Positions 13,901 through 28,900 of a stretch of DNA of 64,000 nucleotides are shown here, one piece after another (position 1 is the stretch's first letter; each line of letters opens with the position of its first letter). Location: assembly GCF_024679245.1 (NCBI RefSeq), contig NC_090187.1:137501-201500 (forward strand), written 5' to 3'. Made by a program: the position numbers and the translations under genes. The notes under the pieces are model-generated. The model was not told the DNA's origin. It made no database searches and saw nothing but the letters and a program-made list of their open reading frames with translations. This DNA comes from Pseudorasbora parva (taxonomy: Eukaryota > Chordata > Actinopteri > Cypriniformes > Gobionidae).

Positions 13901-16900
13901 TCAGAACAACAGGAACGCTGACCAAAAACTCCAGACTGGATCAGAACAACAGGAACGCTGACCAAAAACTCCAGACTGGATCAGAACAACAGGAACTCTG
14001 ACTGAAAACTCCAGACTGGAGCAGAACAACAGGAACTCTGACCGAAGAAACTCCACACTGGAGCAGAACAACAGGAACTCTGACCAAAAACTCCACACTG
14101 GATCAGAACAACAGGAACTCTGACCAAAAACTCCAGACTGGATCAGAACAACAGAAACTCTGACCGAAGAAACTCCACACTGGATCAGATCAACAGGAAC
14201 TCTGATCAAAAACTCCACACTGGAGCAGAACAACAGGAACTCTGACAGAAAACTCCAGACTGGATCAGAACAACAGAAACTCTGACCAAAAACTCCAGAC
14301 TGGATCAGAACAACAGGAACTCTGACCGAAGAAACTCCAGACTGGATCAGAACAACAGGAACTCTGACAGAAAACTCCAGACTGGATCAGAACAACAGGA
14401 ACGCTGACCAAAAACTCCAGACTGGATCAGAACAACAGGAACTCTTACTGAAAACTCCAGACTGGATCTGAACAACAGGAACTCTGACAGAAAACTCCAG
14501 ACTGGATCAGAACAACAGGAACTCTGACAGAAAACTCCAGACTGGATCAGAACAACAGGAACGCTGACCAAAAACTCCACACTGGATCAGAACAACAGGA
14601 ACGCTGACCAAAAACTCCACACTGGATCAGAACAACAGGAACGCTGACCAAAAACTCCACACTGGATCAGAACAACAGGAACGCTGACCAAAAACTCCAG
14701 ACTGGATCAGAACAACAGGAACGCTGACCAAAAACTCCAGACTGGATCAGAACAACAGGAACTCTGACTGAAAACTCCAGACTGGATCAGAACAACAGGA
14801 ACTCTGACAGAAAACTCCAGACTGGATCAGAACAACAGGAACTCTGACTGAAAACTCCAGACTGGATCAGAACAACAGGAACTCTGACTGAAAACTTCAG
14901 ACTGGATCAAAACAACAGGAACTCTGACCAAAAACTCCAGACTGGATCAGAACAACAGAAACTCTGACCAAAAACTCCAGACTGGATCAGAACAACAGGA
15001 ACTCTGACCGAAGAAACTCCAGACTGGATCAGAACAACAGGAACTCTGACAGAAAACTCCAGACTGGATCAGAACAACAGGAACTCTGACTGAAAACTTC
15101 AGACTGGATCAGAACAACAGGAACTCTGAATGAAAACTCCAGACTGGATCAGAACTAATCAGTGATCATTAGTTGCTCAGCAACCCAAGAGACAGCCAAG
15201 ACACATGCAACAAACGATCAAGAAAACAAACTGGAAAATCCCCAGACCTGCGAACCATGACAGTACACTAGAGACGCCTCCTGTCTTTTAAAATCATCGA
15301 TAAGGGAGTGATCCAATATGTCTCTAGCAGGCACCCAACTTCTCTCATCTGAATCATAAAATTCTCTGTCCACCAAGTATTGGAATCTGCGTCCCCTCCG
15401 TCTCGAGTCCAGAATAAGATTGACCTAATAGACAGACTCCCCATCTACGAGACGCGGCGGTGGGGGACCCGGAGCAGGCAGGTTAATGGGGGACCGAAAG
15501 ACAGGTTTGATTTTGGAAACATGAAACACCGGATGAATTCTCCTGTACACCGGAGGACGTTTGAGGTCAACTGCCACTGGACCAAGGATCTTAGTGACAG
15601 CAAACGGGCCAATGAAAGACACACTTTGGCCAACAGCGTATTCGGGAGGCTTTGACCAGTGGCGATCAGCCTGGGCCTTAGTGCGCTCTTGCACCTGGAG
15701 GAGAACTGTTCTAGTCTTCCTCCAAGTGCACCTCTGGACAAAGGCATGGGCGGAGGGAACCGCAACTTCAGATTCCAAAGTCGGAAAACAGGTGGCTGGT
15801 AACCTAAAATACCTTTAAACGGAGTGAGGCTCGTGGATGATACTGGTAACCAGTTATGTGCCTACTCAACCAAAGAGACCTGCTGGTTCCAATAGGAAGG
15901 ATTCTGAGAAATCAAACATCGCAACACTCATTCCAAATCTTGGTTGGCCCTCTCAGTTTGACCGTTGCTCTGGGGATGGTCACCAGAGGAAAGACTGACA
16001 TTCGCCCCCAGCAGACGACAAAACTCCAAAAACTTTTGGGAGGCCATGAATGCGAAAGACATTGTCAATGACAATAACCGCTGTCTCCCTGGCAGAAGGT
16101 AATTTGGGCAGAAGAATAAAATGAGCCACCTTAGAAGGTTAAAAGCACCGTGTTGCCCTGGGAGGGAGGGAGGGAGGGAGGGAAGTGACGAATTCTAGTG
16201 CAATGTGGGACCAGGGTCTCGAAGGGACAGGCAACGGTTGCAGGAATCCCGATGGAGGATGATTAGAAGTCTTACTAACCGGATGGAGGCGTTATCCCTA
16301 AGGCACTGGGAACCTTCGACACGATCTCCCAGACAACCACAGAAATGACTAGATTCTCCAGCACGATGGAATCAGGAGAATCTGAACACTTGGAATGATC
16401 AAAAACACAAGACAAGGCATCAGGCTTTATGTTTTTAGAGCCCGGACGGTATGAGATGGAAAAAATAAATAAAATTCTGCCTAGAGTTCAAGCGTTTAGT
16501 AGATCTTATGTACTCTAGATTCTTGTGATCGGCCAATACAATAAAAGGAACCCCCGAAACTTCCAACCAATGACGCCATTCTTCCAAGGCCAACTTAACT
16601 GCCAACAGCTCTCTGTTACCATTATCATAGTTACGTTCGGTGGGAGACAAATGATGGGGAAAAAAGCGTAAGGGTGCATCTTACCGTCTGTAGAAGAATG
16701 TTGGGAAAGCACCGGCCCAGCAACCCACGAGACAGCCAAGACACGTGCAACAAACAACCAACAAAACAGGAAAATCCACAGACCTGCAAACCGTGACACC
16801 TGAAAGATGCAGCTTTTATTGATTTGAACAAAACAAACATATGACAACACTTTTGTCTGACTTTATTACTGTTATTGAAATGTAAGACGGTTATGTTTGC

Positions 16901-19900
16901 GTTTAGTGATAATAAGGAGTGTGTGCAGTGTGTGTGTGGATGTAATCTGGAGTTAGGGTTAGTGATAATAATGAGCTTTATTGACGGAGTGTGTGTGTGT
17001 GTGGATGTAATCTGGAGTTAGGGTTAGTGATAATAATGAGCTTTATTGACGGAGTGTGTGTGTGTGTGGATGTAATCTGGAGTTAGGGTTAGTGATAATA
17101 ATGAGCTTTATTGACGGAGTGTGTGTGTGTGTGGATGTAATCTGGAGTTAGGGTTAGTGATAATAATGAGCTTTATTGACGGAGTGTGTGTGTGTGTGGA
17201 TGTAATCTGGAGTTAGGGTTAGTGATAATAATGAGCTTTATTGACGGAGTGTGTGTGTGTGTGGATGTAATCTGGAGTTAGGGTTAGTGATAATAATGAG
17301 CTTTATTGACGGAGTGTGTGTGTGTGTGGATGTAATCTGGAGTTAGGGTTAGTGATAATAATGAGCTTTATTGACGGAGTGTGTGTGTGTGTGGATGTAA
17401 TCTGGAGTTAGGGTTAGTGATAATAATGAGCTTTATTGACGGAGTGTGTGTGTGGATGTAATCTGGAGTTAGAGTTAGTGATAATAATGAGCTTTATTGA
17501 CGGAGTGTGTGTGTGGATGTAATCTGGAGTTAGGGTTAGTGATAATAATGAGCTTTATTGACGGAGTGTGTGTGTGTGGATGTAATCTGGAGTTAGAGTT
17601 AGTGATAATAATGAGCTTTATTGACGGAGTGTGTGTGTGGATGTCATCTGGAGTTAGAGTTAGTGATAATAATGAGCTTTATTGACGGAGTGTGTGTGTG
17701 GATGTAATCTGGAGTTAGAGTTAGTGATAATAATGAGCTTTATTGACGGAGTGTGTGTGTGGATGTAATCTGGAGTCAGGGTTAGTGATAATAATGAGCT
17801 TTATTGACGGAGTGTGTGTGTGGATGTAATCTGGAGTTAGAGTTAGTGATAATAATGAGCTTTATTGACGGAGTGTGTGTGTGGATGTAATCTGGAGTTA
17901 GGGTTAGTGATAATAATGAGCTTTATTGACGGAGTGTGTGTGTGGATGTAATCTGGTGTTAGGGTTAGTGATAATAATGAGCTTTATTGACGGAGTGTGT
18001 GTGTGGATGTAATCTGGAGTTAGGGTTAGTGATAATAATGAGCTTTATTGACGGAGTGTGTGTGTGTGGATGTAATCTGGAGTTAGGGTTAGTGATGATA
18101 ATGAGCTTTATTGACGGAGTGTGTGTGTGTGGATGTAATCTGGAGTTAGGGTTAGTGATAATAATGAGCTTTATTGACGGAGTGTGTGTGTGTGGATGTA
18201 ATCTGGAGTTAGGGTTAGTGATGATAATGAGCTTTATTGACGGAGTGTGTGTGTGGATGTAATCTGGAGTTAGGGTTAGTGATAATAATGAGCTTTATTG
18301 ACGGAGTGTGTGTGTGGATGTAATCTGGAGTTAGGGTTAGTGATGATAATGAGCTTTATTGACGGAGTGTGTGTGTGGATGTAATCTGGAGTTAGGGTTA
18401 GTGATAATAATGAGCTTTATTGACGGAGTGTGTGTGTGGATGTAATCTGGAGTTAGGGTTAGTGATAATAATGAGCTTTATTGACGGAGTGTGTGTGTGT
18501 GTGGATGTAATCTGGAGTTAGGGTTAGTGATAATAATGAGCTTTATTGACGGAGTGTGTGTGTGGATGTCATCTGGAGTTAGGGTTAGTGATAATAATGA
18601 GCTTTATTGACGGAGTGTGTGTGTGGATGTAATCTGGTGTTAGGGTTAGTGATAATAATGAGCTTTATTGACGGAGTGTGTGTGTGGATGTCATCTGGAG
18701 TTAGAGTTAGTGATAATAATGAGCTTTATTGACGGAGTGTGTGTGTGGATGTCATCTGGAGTTAGGGTTAGTGATAATAATGAGCTTTATTGACGGAGTG
18801 TGTGTGTGTGGATGTAATCTGGAGTTAGGGTTAGTGATAATAATGAGCTTTATTGACGGAGTGTGTGTGTGGATGTCATCTGGAGTCAGGGTTAGTGATA
18901 ATAATGAGCTTTATTGACGGAGTGTGTGTGTGGATGTAATCTGGAGTTAGAGTTAGTGATAATAATGAGCTTTATTGACGGAGTGTGTGTGTGGATGTAA
19001 TCTGGTGTTAGGGTTAGTGATAATAATGAGCTTTATTGACGGAGTGTGTGTGTGGATGTCATCTGGAGTCAGGGTTAGTGATAATAATGAGCTTTATTGA
19101 CGGAGTGTGTGTGTGGATGTAATCTGGAGTTAGAGTTAGTGATAATAATGAGCTTTATTGACGGAGTGTGTGTGTGGATGTAATCTGGTGTTAGGGTTAG
19201 TGATAATAATGAGCTTTATTGACGGAGTGTGTGTGTGTGTGTGGATGTAATCTGGAGTTAGGGTTAGTGATAATAATGAGCTTTATTGACGGAGTGTGTG
19301 TGTGGATGTAATCTGGAGTTAGAGTTAGTGATAATAATGAGCTTTATTGACGGAGTGTGTGTGTGGATGTAATCTGGAGTTAGGGTTAGTGATAATAATG
19401 AGCTTTATTGACGGAGTGTGTGTGTGGATGTAATCTGGAGTTAGGGTTAGTGGTAATAATGAGCTTTATTGACGGAGTGTGTGTGTGGATGTAATCTGGT
19501 GTTAGGGTTAGTGATGATAATGAGCTTTATTGACGGAGTGTGTGTGTGGATGTAATCTGGAGTCAGGGTTAGTGGTAATAATGAGCTTTATTGACGGAGT
19601 GTGTGTGTGGATGTCATCTGGAGTTAGAGTTAGTGATAATAATGAGCTTTATTGACGGAGTGTGTGTGTGGATGTAATCTGGAGTTAGGGTTAGTGGTAA
19701 TAATGAGCTTTATTGACGGAGTGTGTGTGTGGATGTAATCTGGTGTTAGGGTTAGTGATGATAATGAGCTTTATTGACGGAGTGTGTGTGTGGATGTAAT
19801 CTGGTGTTAGGGTTAGTGATAATAATGAGCTTTATTGACGGAGTGTGTGTGTGGATGTAATCTGGTGTTAGGGTTAGTGATAATAATGAGCTTTATTGAC

Positions 19901-22900
19901 GGAGTGTGTGTGTGGATGTAATCTGGAGTTAGGGTTAGTGATAATAATGAGCTTTATTGACGGAGTGTGTGTGTGGATGTAATCTGGTGTTAGGGTTAGT
20001 GATAATAATGAGCTTTATTGACGGAGTGTGTGTGTGGATGTCATCTGGAGTTAGGGTTAGTGGTAATAATGAGCTTTATTGACGGAGTGTGTGTGTGGAT
20101 GTAATCTGGTGTTAGGGTTAGTGATAATAATGAGCTTTATTGACGGAGTGTGTGTGTGGATGTAATCTGGTGTTAGGGTTAGTGATGATAATGAGCTTTA
20201 TTGACGGAGTGTGTGTGTGGATGTAATCTGGTGTTAGGGTTAGTGATAATAATGAGCTTTATTGACGGAGTGTGTGTGTGGATGTAATCTGGTGTTAGGG
20301 TTAGTGATGATAATGAGCTTTATTGACGGAGTGTGTGTGTGGATGTAATCTGGTGTTAGGGTTAGTGATAATAATGAGCTTTATTGACGGAGTGTGTGTG
20401 TGGATGTAATCTGGTGTTAGGGTTAGTGATGATAATGAGCTTTATTGACGGAGTGTGTGTGTGGATGTAATCTGGAGTCAGGGTTAGTGATATAATGAGC
20501 TTTATTGACGGAGTGTGTGTGTGGATGTAATCTGGAGTTAGGGTTAGTGATAATAATGAGCTTTATTGACGGAGTGTGTGTGTGGATGTAATCTGGAGTT
20601 AGGGTTAGTGATAATAATGAGTGAGTACGGTGTGTGGAGTCGCTGTAGAGATTTAAACCCCGTCTGCTTGCAGGTCTAAAGGGAACGATTAAACTGATAA
20701 ACTGCCAATGTAAGGCTGGAATTCTTCTGTGAAGACTTTTCCTTCCGGTCCACAGATGATTAGAAATGACCTCCTTGACCTCTCTCTGCTTCTTCTTCTC
20801 TCTCGTTATTTATTATTTATGATTTATTACTGTATTACATCTCTCAGGAAGGCTGTGTGAAGGGCGTGGAGCTAGCGGCCGATCACAGGGACTAACGTGT
20901 GTGTGTGTGTGAAGGAGTGTGTGTGAATGCCGCAATGCTCATTTAATGCACATTTACGTCTCTAAACGACAGATCCTCATGCCTACACCCAGATTCTGTC
21001 TAGAGGATTTTAGTTGAGGACAGCTTTCATTGGCCGGCTTTAACAGTATAGATTGCTGTCTTTATTACTGCCTTTTCCTTGTTTTCCTCTTTTCCTCACT
21101 GTTTGCCGTGTTGAATAATTCATTAATGGCAGTCAGTTTGGCCGACCAAAACCTTCATTTATAACTTATGCTAGTTATCTTTAATATTCTATGAACACTT
21201 CACCTAACTTCATGTTTTCAGTGAAGAATAGTTCAGATGTTTATATGCGATCAATTAGATTTCATGTGTGTTTTTTATTTGTCGACAGCCCTGCATAAAG
21301 TCATTTTTATTGGATATTATAAAACATGATAGTTCTGACTCTAACATAAAATCAGCCTCACAAACCCTCAACAGTTACACTAATACACAGGATTATTTGA
21401 TGGAAGTGTTCATCATCACTAAGACGTGACTTTATATAGAACTGACTTTTATTATATTATGTTTCGGATGAACAGCTCTTGCTGAAATACTTGTCATCTG
21501 CTGGTCTGTTGCTTTATTTTAAAGACTATGAAAGAGTCAACCCCATATTTTCAGAGGGTAGCGTAATAAGAATAAAGTTATGATATTTGTTTTTTTGAAA
21601 ATCAAATCAAATCCCTTGATAAAAAAGTCATAAAAGCTTTCTTTTCCATCTCGGTTCATCCTGAGCCAAAACTATTTCATAATTTCATTCAAAAATAGAC
21701 ATTATACTAGCGAAACCTGCTCCCAACCATAACCAGGCATAAATGATGCATAAAACATCCAAATGCTCTTCAAACCGATGACACTAAACATATTTAACTG
21801 CCCATATTTTAATTGAAAATATCTCACAACAGAAACTCTGTGAATAAATCAAATGATTTCCCTCGATTAGGTTGTAATGAGAAGCAAAGATGTCTGAAAT
21901 GTAATTATTGAATAACCCCATGAATCACAGAAAGTATTCAATGTTAAAATAATAACACTATTTTTTTTTTACATTTAAAAAGAAAATATACACAAAAAAC
22001 ATTCATATTCAATGTAAAATAATTTAACGGATCACTATTTTCCAGACTCTTTTAACCTTAACTTTTGTCAGATAAATCATATAAATGTTGGTATTGGGAT
22101 GAAGTAATGATGAAGTGCTCTGGGTTTGCAGCTGGGATTGGGTCAGAAACGCACAGGGATGGAGGACCGGATCACCAGCACATGGCGGATATGGGCCGGT
22201 GGTTTAAGTTTCAGAAGGAATGCTGAGGATCTTTGCTCTAGCATACTTTCCTCTTGCCAGCAGGAGAGACTTCAGACAAGCAAAGCTTTGTTCATTCATT
22301 GGCCTCACTCACTTCCCAGCTTACGTTCAGCTCTACGAGCCTCACACAGCAGAATCAGCCTCTGTGTAAATCAGACAGAAATACATTCTAATGTTCACTG
22401 AGCTGCAGTCACGATGAGCTAATATGCAGGACATAAAGTGGTAGCATATACATGGTGAAGAGCAATGGTCCTAGCACTGAGCCTTGCGGTACTCCATACT
22501 TCGGTGTGACATCTCTTCATTTACTGCTACAAACTGATAACGGTCAGATAAGTGTGATTTAAACAATGCCAATGCAATTCCACTAATGCCAACATTTTCA
22601 AGTCTATTCAGAAGAATGTTGTGGTCAATAGTATTGAATGCAGCACTAAGATCGAGTAACACTATGTCTGCACAGACTCTATGGCCCGCTTCAACTAAAC
22701 CATATCCCGATCTTTAAGCAGAAGGAACTGGATGAAATATTATAGTTGATATTAATCTACAACCTGACCTGTGACGCCTGAACCATAATCACACACTGTT
22801 CATTGGCCAGAGAAGATCCCATTTCTCCCAAGGGTTTCCTCTATTCCATCACTGATGGAGTTTGGGTTCTTGCCTCTGTCTCTGGCTCGATTAATCAAGG

Positions 22901-25900
22901 ACACTTAATATTCTTATATAGAATATATTCAATATTATTGATCTGCCGGTGTGAGAGCTGAACTGAGCCGATGATGAATTCACTGTTTTCTGCAGAGCGA
23001 CTCTATAGATGAAACTCATTTAAAAATTGATGATCTTTAAACAGTTATTGAACCAAAATCAATACTGAACTGAATAATAATGGTTTACTAATGTTCTTTC
23101 TAGCATCATTGAATGATTATTTTCCTGTTTATACCTTTAAAGCTGCTTTGAAACAGTCTCTATTGTATAAAGATTTATATAAGTACAGGTGACGTGACAT
23201 CCTAAATATATAATATCATGAAGTTTATAATTGTGAGGGACAAATGTCATTCTTATGACAATTAATGGCACATCATTAAGCTTTTCTTGACGGTGTGTTG
23301 TAGATTGACCTGTATGCGCAGAGTGACCTAAAGAAGGGTCTGCATCTCTTCGGGACTGAAGGAAACATCGGCCTGACCAACGCCTGGAGCATCGTCCAAA
23401 CTGATGTGAGTTAATGTGCAGTAATTGTTATTATTTTCCATATTTCCACAAGATGTAGTGATGGTGATGAGAGTGGCTCTGTGTTGTAGTTTCGCTGCTG
23501 TGGAGTGACCAATCACACGGACTGGTTTCACGTGTACAACGCCACGCGTGTGCCAGACTCCTGCTGTCTGGAGTACAGCGATAACTGCGGCCTGGAGAAC
23601 CCCGGCACCTGGTGGACGGCTGTAAGAAACACCACGACCGATCTGAGCAAACACTCACACATAACACACCTGGAAACACCACGACCGATCTGAGCAAACA
23701 CTCACACATAACACACCTGGAAACACCACGACCGATCTGAGCAAACACTCACACATAACACACCTGGAAACACCACGACCGATCTGAGCAAACACTCACA
23801 CATAACACACCTGGAAACACCACGACCGATCTGAGCAAACACTCACACATAACACACCTGGAAACACCACGACCGATCTGAGCAAACACTCACACATAAC
23901 ACACCTGGAAACACCACGACTGATCTGGGCAAACACTCACACATAACACACCTGGAAACACCACGACCGATCTGAGCAAACACTCACACATAACACACCT
24001 GGAAACACCACGACCGATCTGAGCAAACACTCACACATAACACACCTGGAAACACCACGACTGATCTGGGCAAACACTCACACATAACACACCTGGAAAC
24101 ACTACGACCGATCTGAGCAAACACTCACACATAACACACCTGGAAACACCACGACCGATCTGAGCAAACACTCACACATAACACACCTGGAAACACCACG
24201 ACCGATCTGAGCAAACACTCACACATAACACACCTGGAAACACCACGACCGATCTGAGCAAACACTCACACATAACACACCTGGAAACACCACGACTGAT
24301 CTGGGCAAACACTCACACATAACACACCTGGAAACACCACGACCGATCTGAGCAAACACTCACACATAACACACCTGGAAACACCACGACCGATCTGAGC
24401 AAACACTCACACATAACACACCTGGAAACACCACGACTGATCTGGGCAAACACTCACACATAACACACCTGGAAACACCACGACTGATCTGGGCAAACAC
24501 TCACACATAACACACCTGGAAACACCACGACTGATCTGGGCAAACACTCACACGTAACACACCTGGAAACACCACGCCCGATCTGAGCAAACACTCACAC
24601 ATAACACACCTGGAAACACTACGACCGATCTGAGCAAACACTCACACATAACACACCTGGAAACACCACGACCGATCTGAGCAAACACTCACACATAACA
24701 CACCTGGAAACACCACGACCGATCTGGGCAAACACTCACACGTAACACACCTGGAAACACCACGACCGATCTGAGCAAACACTCACACGTAACACACCTG
24801 GAAACACCACGACCGATCTGAGCAAACACTCACACATAACACACCTGGAAACACCATGACCGATCTGAGCAAACACTCACACATAACACACCTGGAAACA
24901 CCACGACCGATCTGAGCAAACACTCACACATAACACACCTGGAAACACCACGACTGATCTGAGCAAACACTCACACATAACACACCTGGAAACACCACGA
25001 CCGATCTGAGCAAACACTCACACATAACACACCTGGAAACACCACGCCCGATCTGAGCAAACACTCACACATAACACACCTGGAAACACTACGACCGATC
25101 TGAGCAAACACTCACACATAACACACCTGGAAACACCACGACCGATCTGAGCAAACACTCACACATAACACACCTGGAAACACCACGACCGATCTGGGCA
25201 AACACTCACACGTAACACACCTGGAAACACCACGACCGATCTGAGCAAACACTCACACGTAACACACCTGGAAACACCACGACCGATCTGAGCAAACACT
25301 CACACATAACACACCTGGAAACACCACGACCGATCTGAGCAAACACTCACACATAACACACCTGGAAACACCACGACCGATCTGAGCAAACACTCACACA
25401 TAACACACCTGGAAACACCACGACTGATCTGAGCAAACACTCACACATAACACACCTGGAAACACCACGACCGATCTGGGCAAACACTCACACATAACAC
25501 ACCTGGAAACACCACGACCGATCTGAGCAAACACTCACACATAACACACCTGGAAACACCACGACCGATCTGGGCAAACACTCACACATAACACACCTGG
25601 AAACACCACGACCGATCTGGGCAAACACTCACATAACACACCTGGAAACACCACGACCGATCTGAGCAAACACTCACACATAACACACCTGGAAACACCA
25701 CGACAGATCTGGGCAAACACTCACACATAAAACACCTGGAAACACCACGACCGATCTGGGCAAACACTCACACATAACACACCTGGAAACACCACGACCG
25801 ATCTGAGCAAACACTCACACATAACACACCTGGAAACACCACGACCGATCTGGGCAAACACTCACACATAACACACCTGGAAACACCACGACCGATCTGG

Positions 25901-28900
25901 GCAAACACTCACACATAACACACCTGGAAACACTATGACCGATCTGGGCAAACACTCACACATAACACACCTGGAAACACCACGCCCCATCTGAGCAAAC
26001 ACTCACACATAACACACCTGGAAACACCACGACCGATCTGAGCAAACACTCACACATAACACACCTGGAAACACCACGACCGATCTGAGCAAACACTCAC
26101 ACATAACACACCTGGAAACACCACGACCGATCTGGGCAAACACTCACACATAACACACCTGGAAACACCACGACCGATCTGAGCAAACACTCACACATAA
26201 CACACCTGGAAACACCACGACCGATCTGAGCAAACACTCACACATAACACACCTGGAAACACCACGACCGATCTGGGCAAACACTCACACATAACACACC
26301 TGGAAACACCACGACCGATCTGACCAAACACTCACACATAACACACCTGGAAACACCACGACCGATCTGAGCAAACACTCACACATAACACACCTGGAAA
26401 CACCACGACCGATCTGACCAAACACTCACACATAACACACCTGGAAACACCACGACCGATCTGAGCAAACACTCACACATAACACACCTGGAAACACCAC
26501 GACCGATCTGAGCAAACACTCACACATAACACACCTGGAAACACCACGACCGATCTGAGCAAACACTCACACATAACACACCTGGAAACACCACGACTGA
26601 TCTGGGCAAACACTCACACATAACACACCTGGAAACACCACGACCGATCTGAGCAAACACTCACACATAACACACCTGGAAACACCACGACCGATCTGAG
26701 CAAACACTCACACATAACACACCTGGAAACACCACGACCGATCTGGGCAAACACTCACACATAACACACCTGGAAACACCACGACCGATCTGGGCAAACA
26801 CTCACACATAACACACCTGGAAACACCACGACCGATCTGAGCAAACACTCACACATAACACACCTGGAAACACTACGACCGATCTGGGCAAACACTCACA
26901 CATAACACACCTGGAAACACCACGACTGATCTGAGCAAACACTCACACATAACACACCTGGAAACACTACGACCGATCTGGGCAAACACTCACACATAAC
27001 ACACCTGGAAACACCACGACCGATCTGGGCAAACACTCACACGTAACACACCTGGAAACACCACGACCGATCTGAGCAAACACTCACACATAACACACCT
27101 GGAAACACTACGACCGATCTGGGCAAACACTCACACATAACACACCTGGAAACACCACGACCGATCTGAGCAAACACTCACACATAACACACCTGGAAAC
27201 ACCACGACTGATCTGGGCAAACACTCACACATAACACACCTGGAAACACCACGACCGATCTGGGCAAACACTCACACATAACACACCTGGAAACACTACG
27301 ACCGATCTGGGCAAACACTCACACGTAACACACCTGGAAACACCACGACCGATCTGAGCAAACACTCACACATAACACACCTGGAAACACCACGACCGAT
27401 CTGAGCAAACACTCACACATAACACACCTGGAAACACCACGACCGATCTGGGCAAACACTCACACATAACACACCTGGAAACACCACGACCGATCTGGGC
27501 AAACACTCACACATAACACACCTGGAAACACCACGACCGATCTGGGCAAACACTCACACATAACACACCTGGAAACACCACGACTGATCTGAGCAAACAC
27601 TCACACGTAACACACCTGGAAACACCACGACCGATCTGAGCAAACACTCACACATAACACACCTGGAAACACAACGACCGATCTGAGCAAACACTCACAC
27701 ATAACACACCTGGAAACACCACGACTGATCTGAGCAAACACTCACACATAACACACCTGGAAACACCACGACCGATCTGGGCAAACACTCACACATAACA
27801 CACCTGGAAACACCACGACCGATCTGAGCAAACACTCACACATAACACACCTGGAAACACCACGACTGATCTGGGCAAACACTCACACATAACACACCTG
27901 GAAACACCACGACTGATCTGGGCAAACACTCACACATAACACACCTGGAAACACCACGACCGATCTGAGCAAACACTCACACATAACACACCTGGAAACA
28001 CCACGACCGATCTGAGCAAACACTCACACATAACACACCTGGAAACACCACGACCGATCTGAGCAAACACTCACACATAACACACCTGGAAACACCACGA
28101 CTGATCTGGGCAAACACTCACACATAACACACCTGGAAACACCACGACCGATCTGAGCAAACACTCACACATAACACACCTGGAAACACCACGACCGATC
28201 TGAGCAAACACTCACACATAACACACCTGGAAACACCACGACCGATTATGGCAAACACTCACACATAACACACCTGGAAACACCACGACCGATCTGGGCA
28301 AACACTCACACATAACACACCTGGAAACACCACGACCGATCTGGGCAAACACTCACACATAACACACCTGGAAACACCACGACTGATCTGAGCAAACACT
28401 CACACATAACACACCTGGAAACACTACGACCGATCTGGGCAAACACTCACACATAACACACCTGGAAACACCACGACCGATCTGGGCAAACACTCACACG
28501 TAACACACCTGGAAACACCACGACCGATCTGAGCAAACACTCACACATAACACACCTGGAAACACTACGACCGATCTGGGCAAACACTCACACATAACAC
28601 ACCTGGAAACACCACGACCGATCTGAGCAAACACTCACACATAACACACCTGGAAACACCACGACTGATCTGGGCAAACACTCACACATAACACACCTGG
28701 AAACACCACGACCGATCTGGGCAAACACTCACACATAACACACCTGGAAACACTACGACCGATCTGGGCAAACACTCACACGTAACACACCTGGAAACAC
28801 CACGACCGATCTGAGCAAACACTCACACATAACACACCTGGAAACACCACGACCGATCTGAGCAAACACTCACACATAACACACCTGGAAACACCACGAC

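Larger units (their letters stand above)
7918..15262 (-). repeat. 3' LTR of the Gypsy element, inflated to 7.3 kb
   Basis: Read on the - strand it begins TGTCATGGTTCGCAGG at 15262 and ends TTCCTGACA at 7918. The first 80 bp match the 5' LTR piece at 16718-16798 with scattered mismatches. AATAAA on the - strand at 7968-7963 is the expected LTR poly(A) signal, so the array between 15150 and 8090 occupies the U3 position. LTRs of this class are normally some hundreds of bases. Confidence 0.82.
7918..16798 (-). mobile_element. Ty3/Gypsy chromodomain retrotransposon, internally deleted, giant 3' LTR
   Basis: The element lies on the - strand. Its outer ends are TGTCACGG (16798) and CCTGACA (7918, read as - strand), flanked by the direct repeat CCTGA at 7913-7917 and 16799-16803, a 5-bp target duplication as expected of LTR retrotransposons. 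Inside are pol remnants (15263-16700), a 3' LTR (7918-15262) and only the first 80 bp or so of the 5' LTR (16718-16798). Gag, protease and most of RT are missing. The copy is defective. Insertion into tspan4 intron 3 is antisense to the gene. Confidence 0.88.

Noticed and set aside
8383..14580. Repeated - strand frames of [12 protein letters not shown] type
   Set aside because: They arise from the 40/42-bp minisatellite inside the LTR. Frames overlap each other and vary with unit length.
15380..15818. + strand frames over the Gypsy integrase
   Set aside because: Shadows of the - strand pol text, which carries the recognisable integrase and chromodomain motifs.
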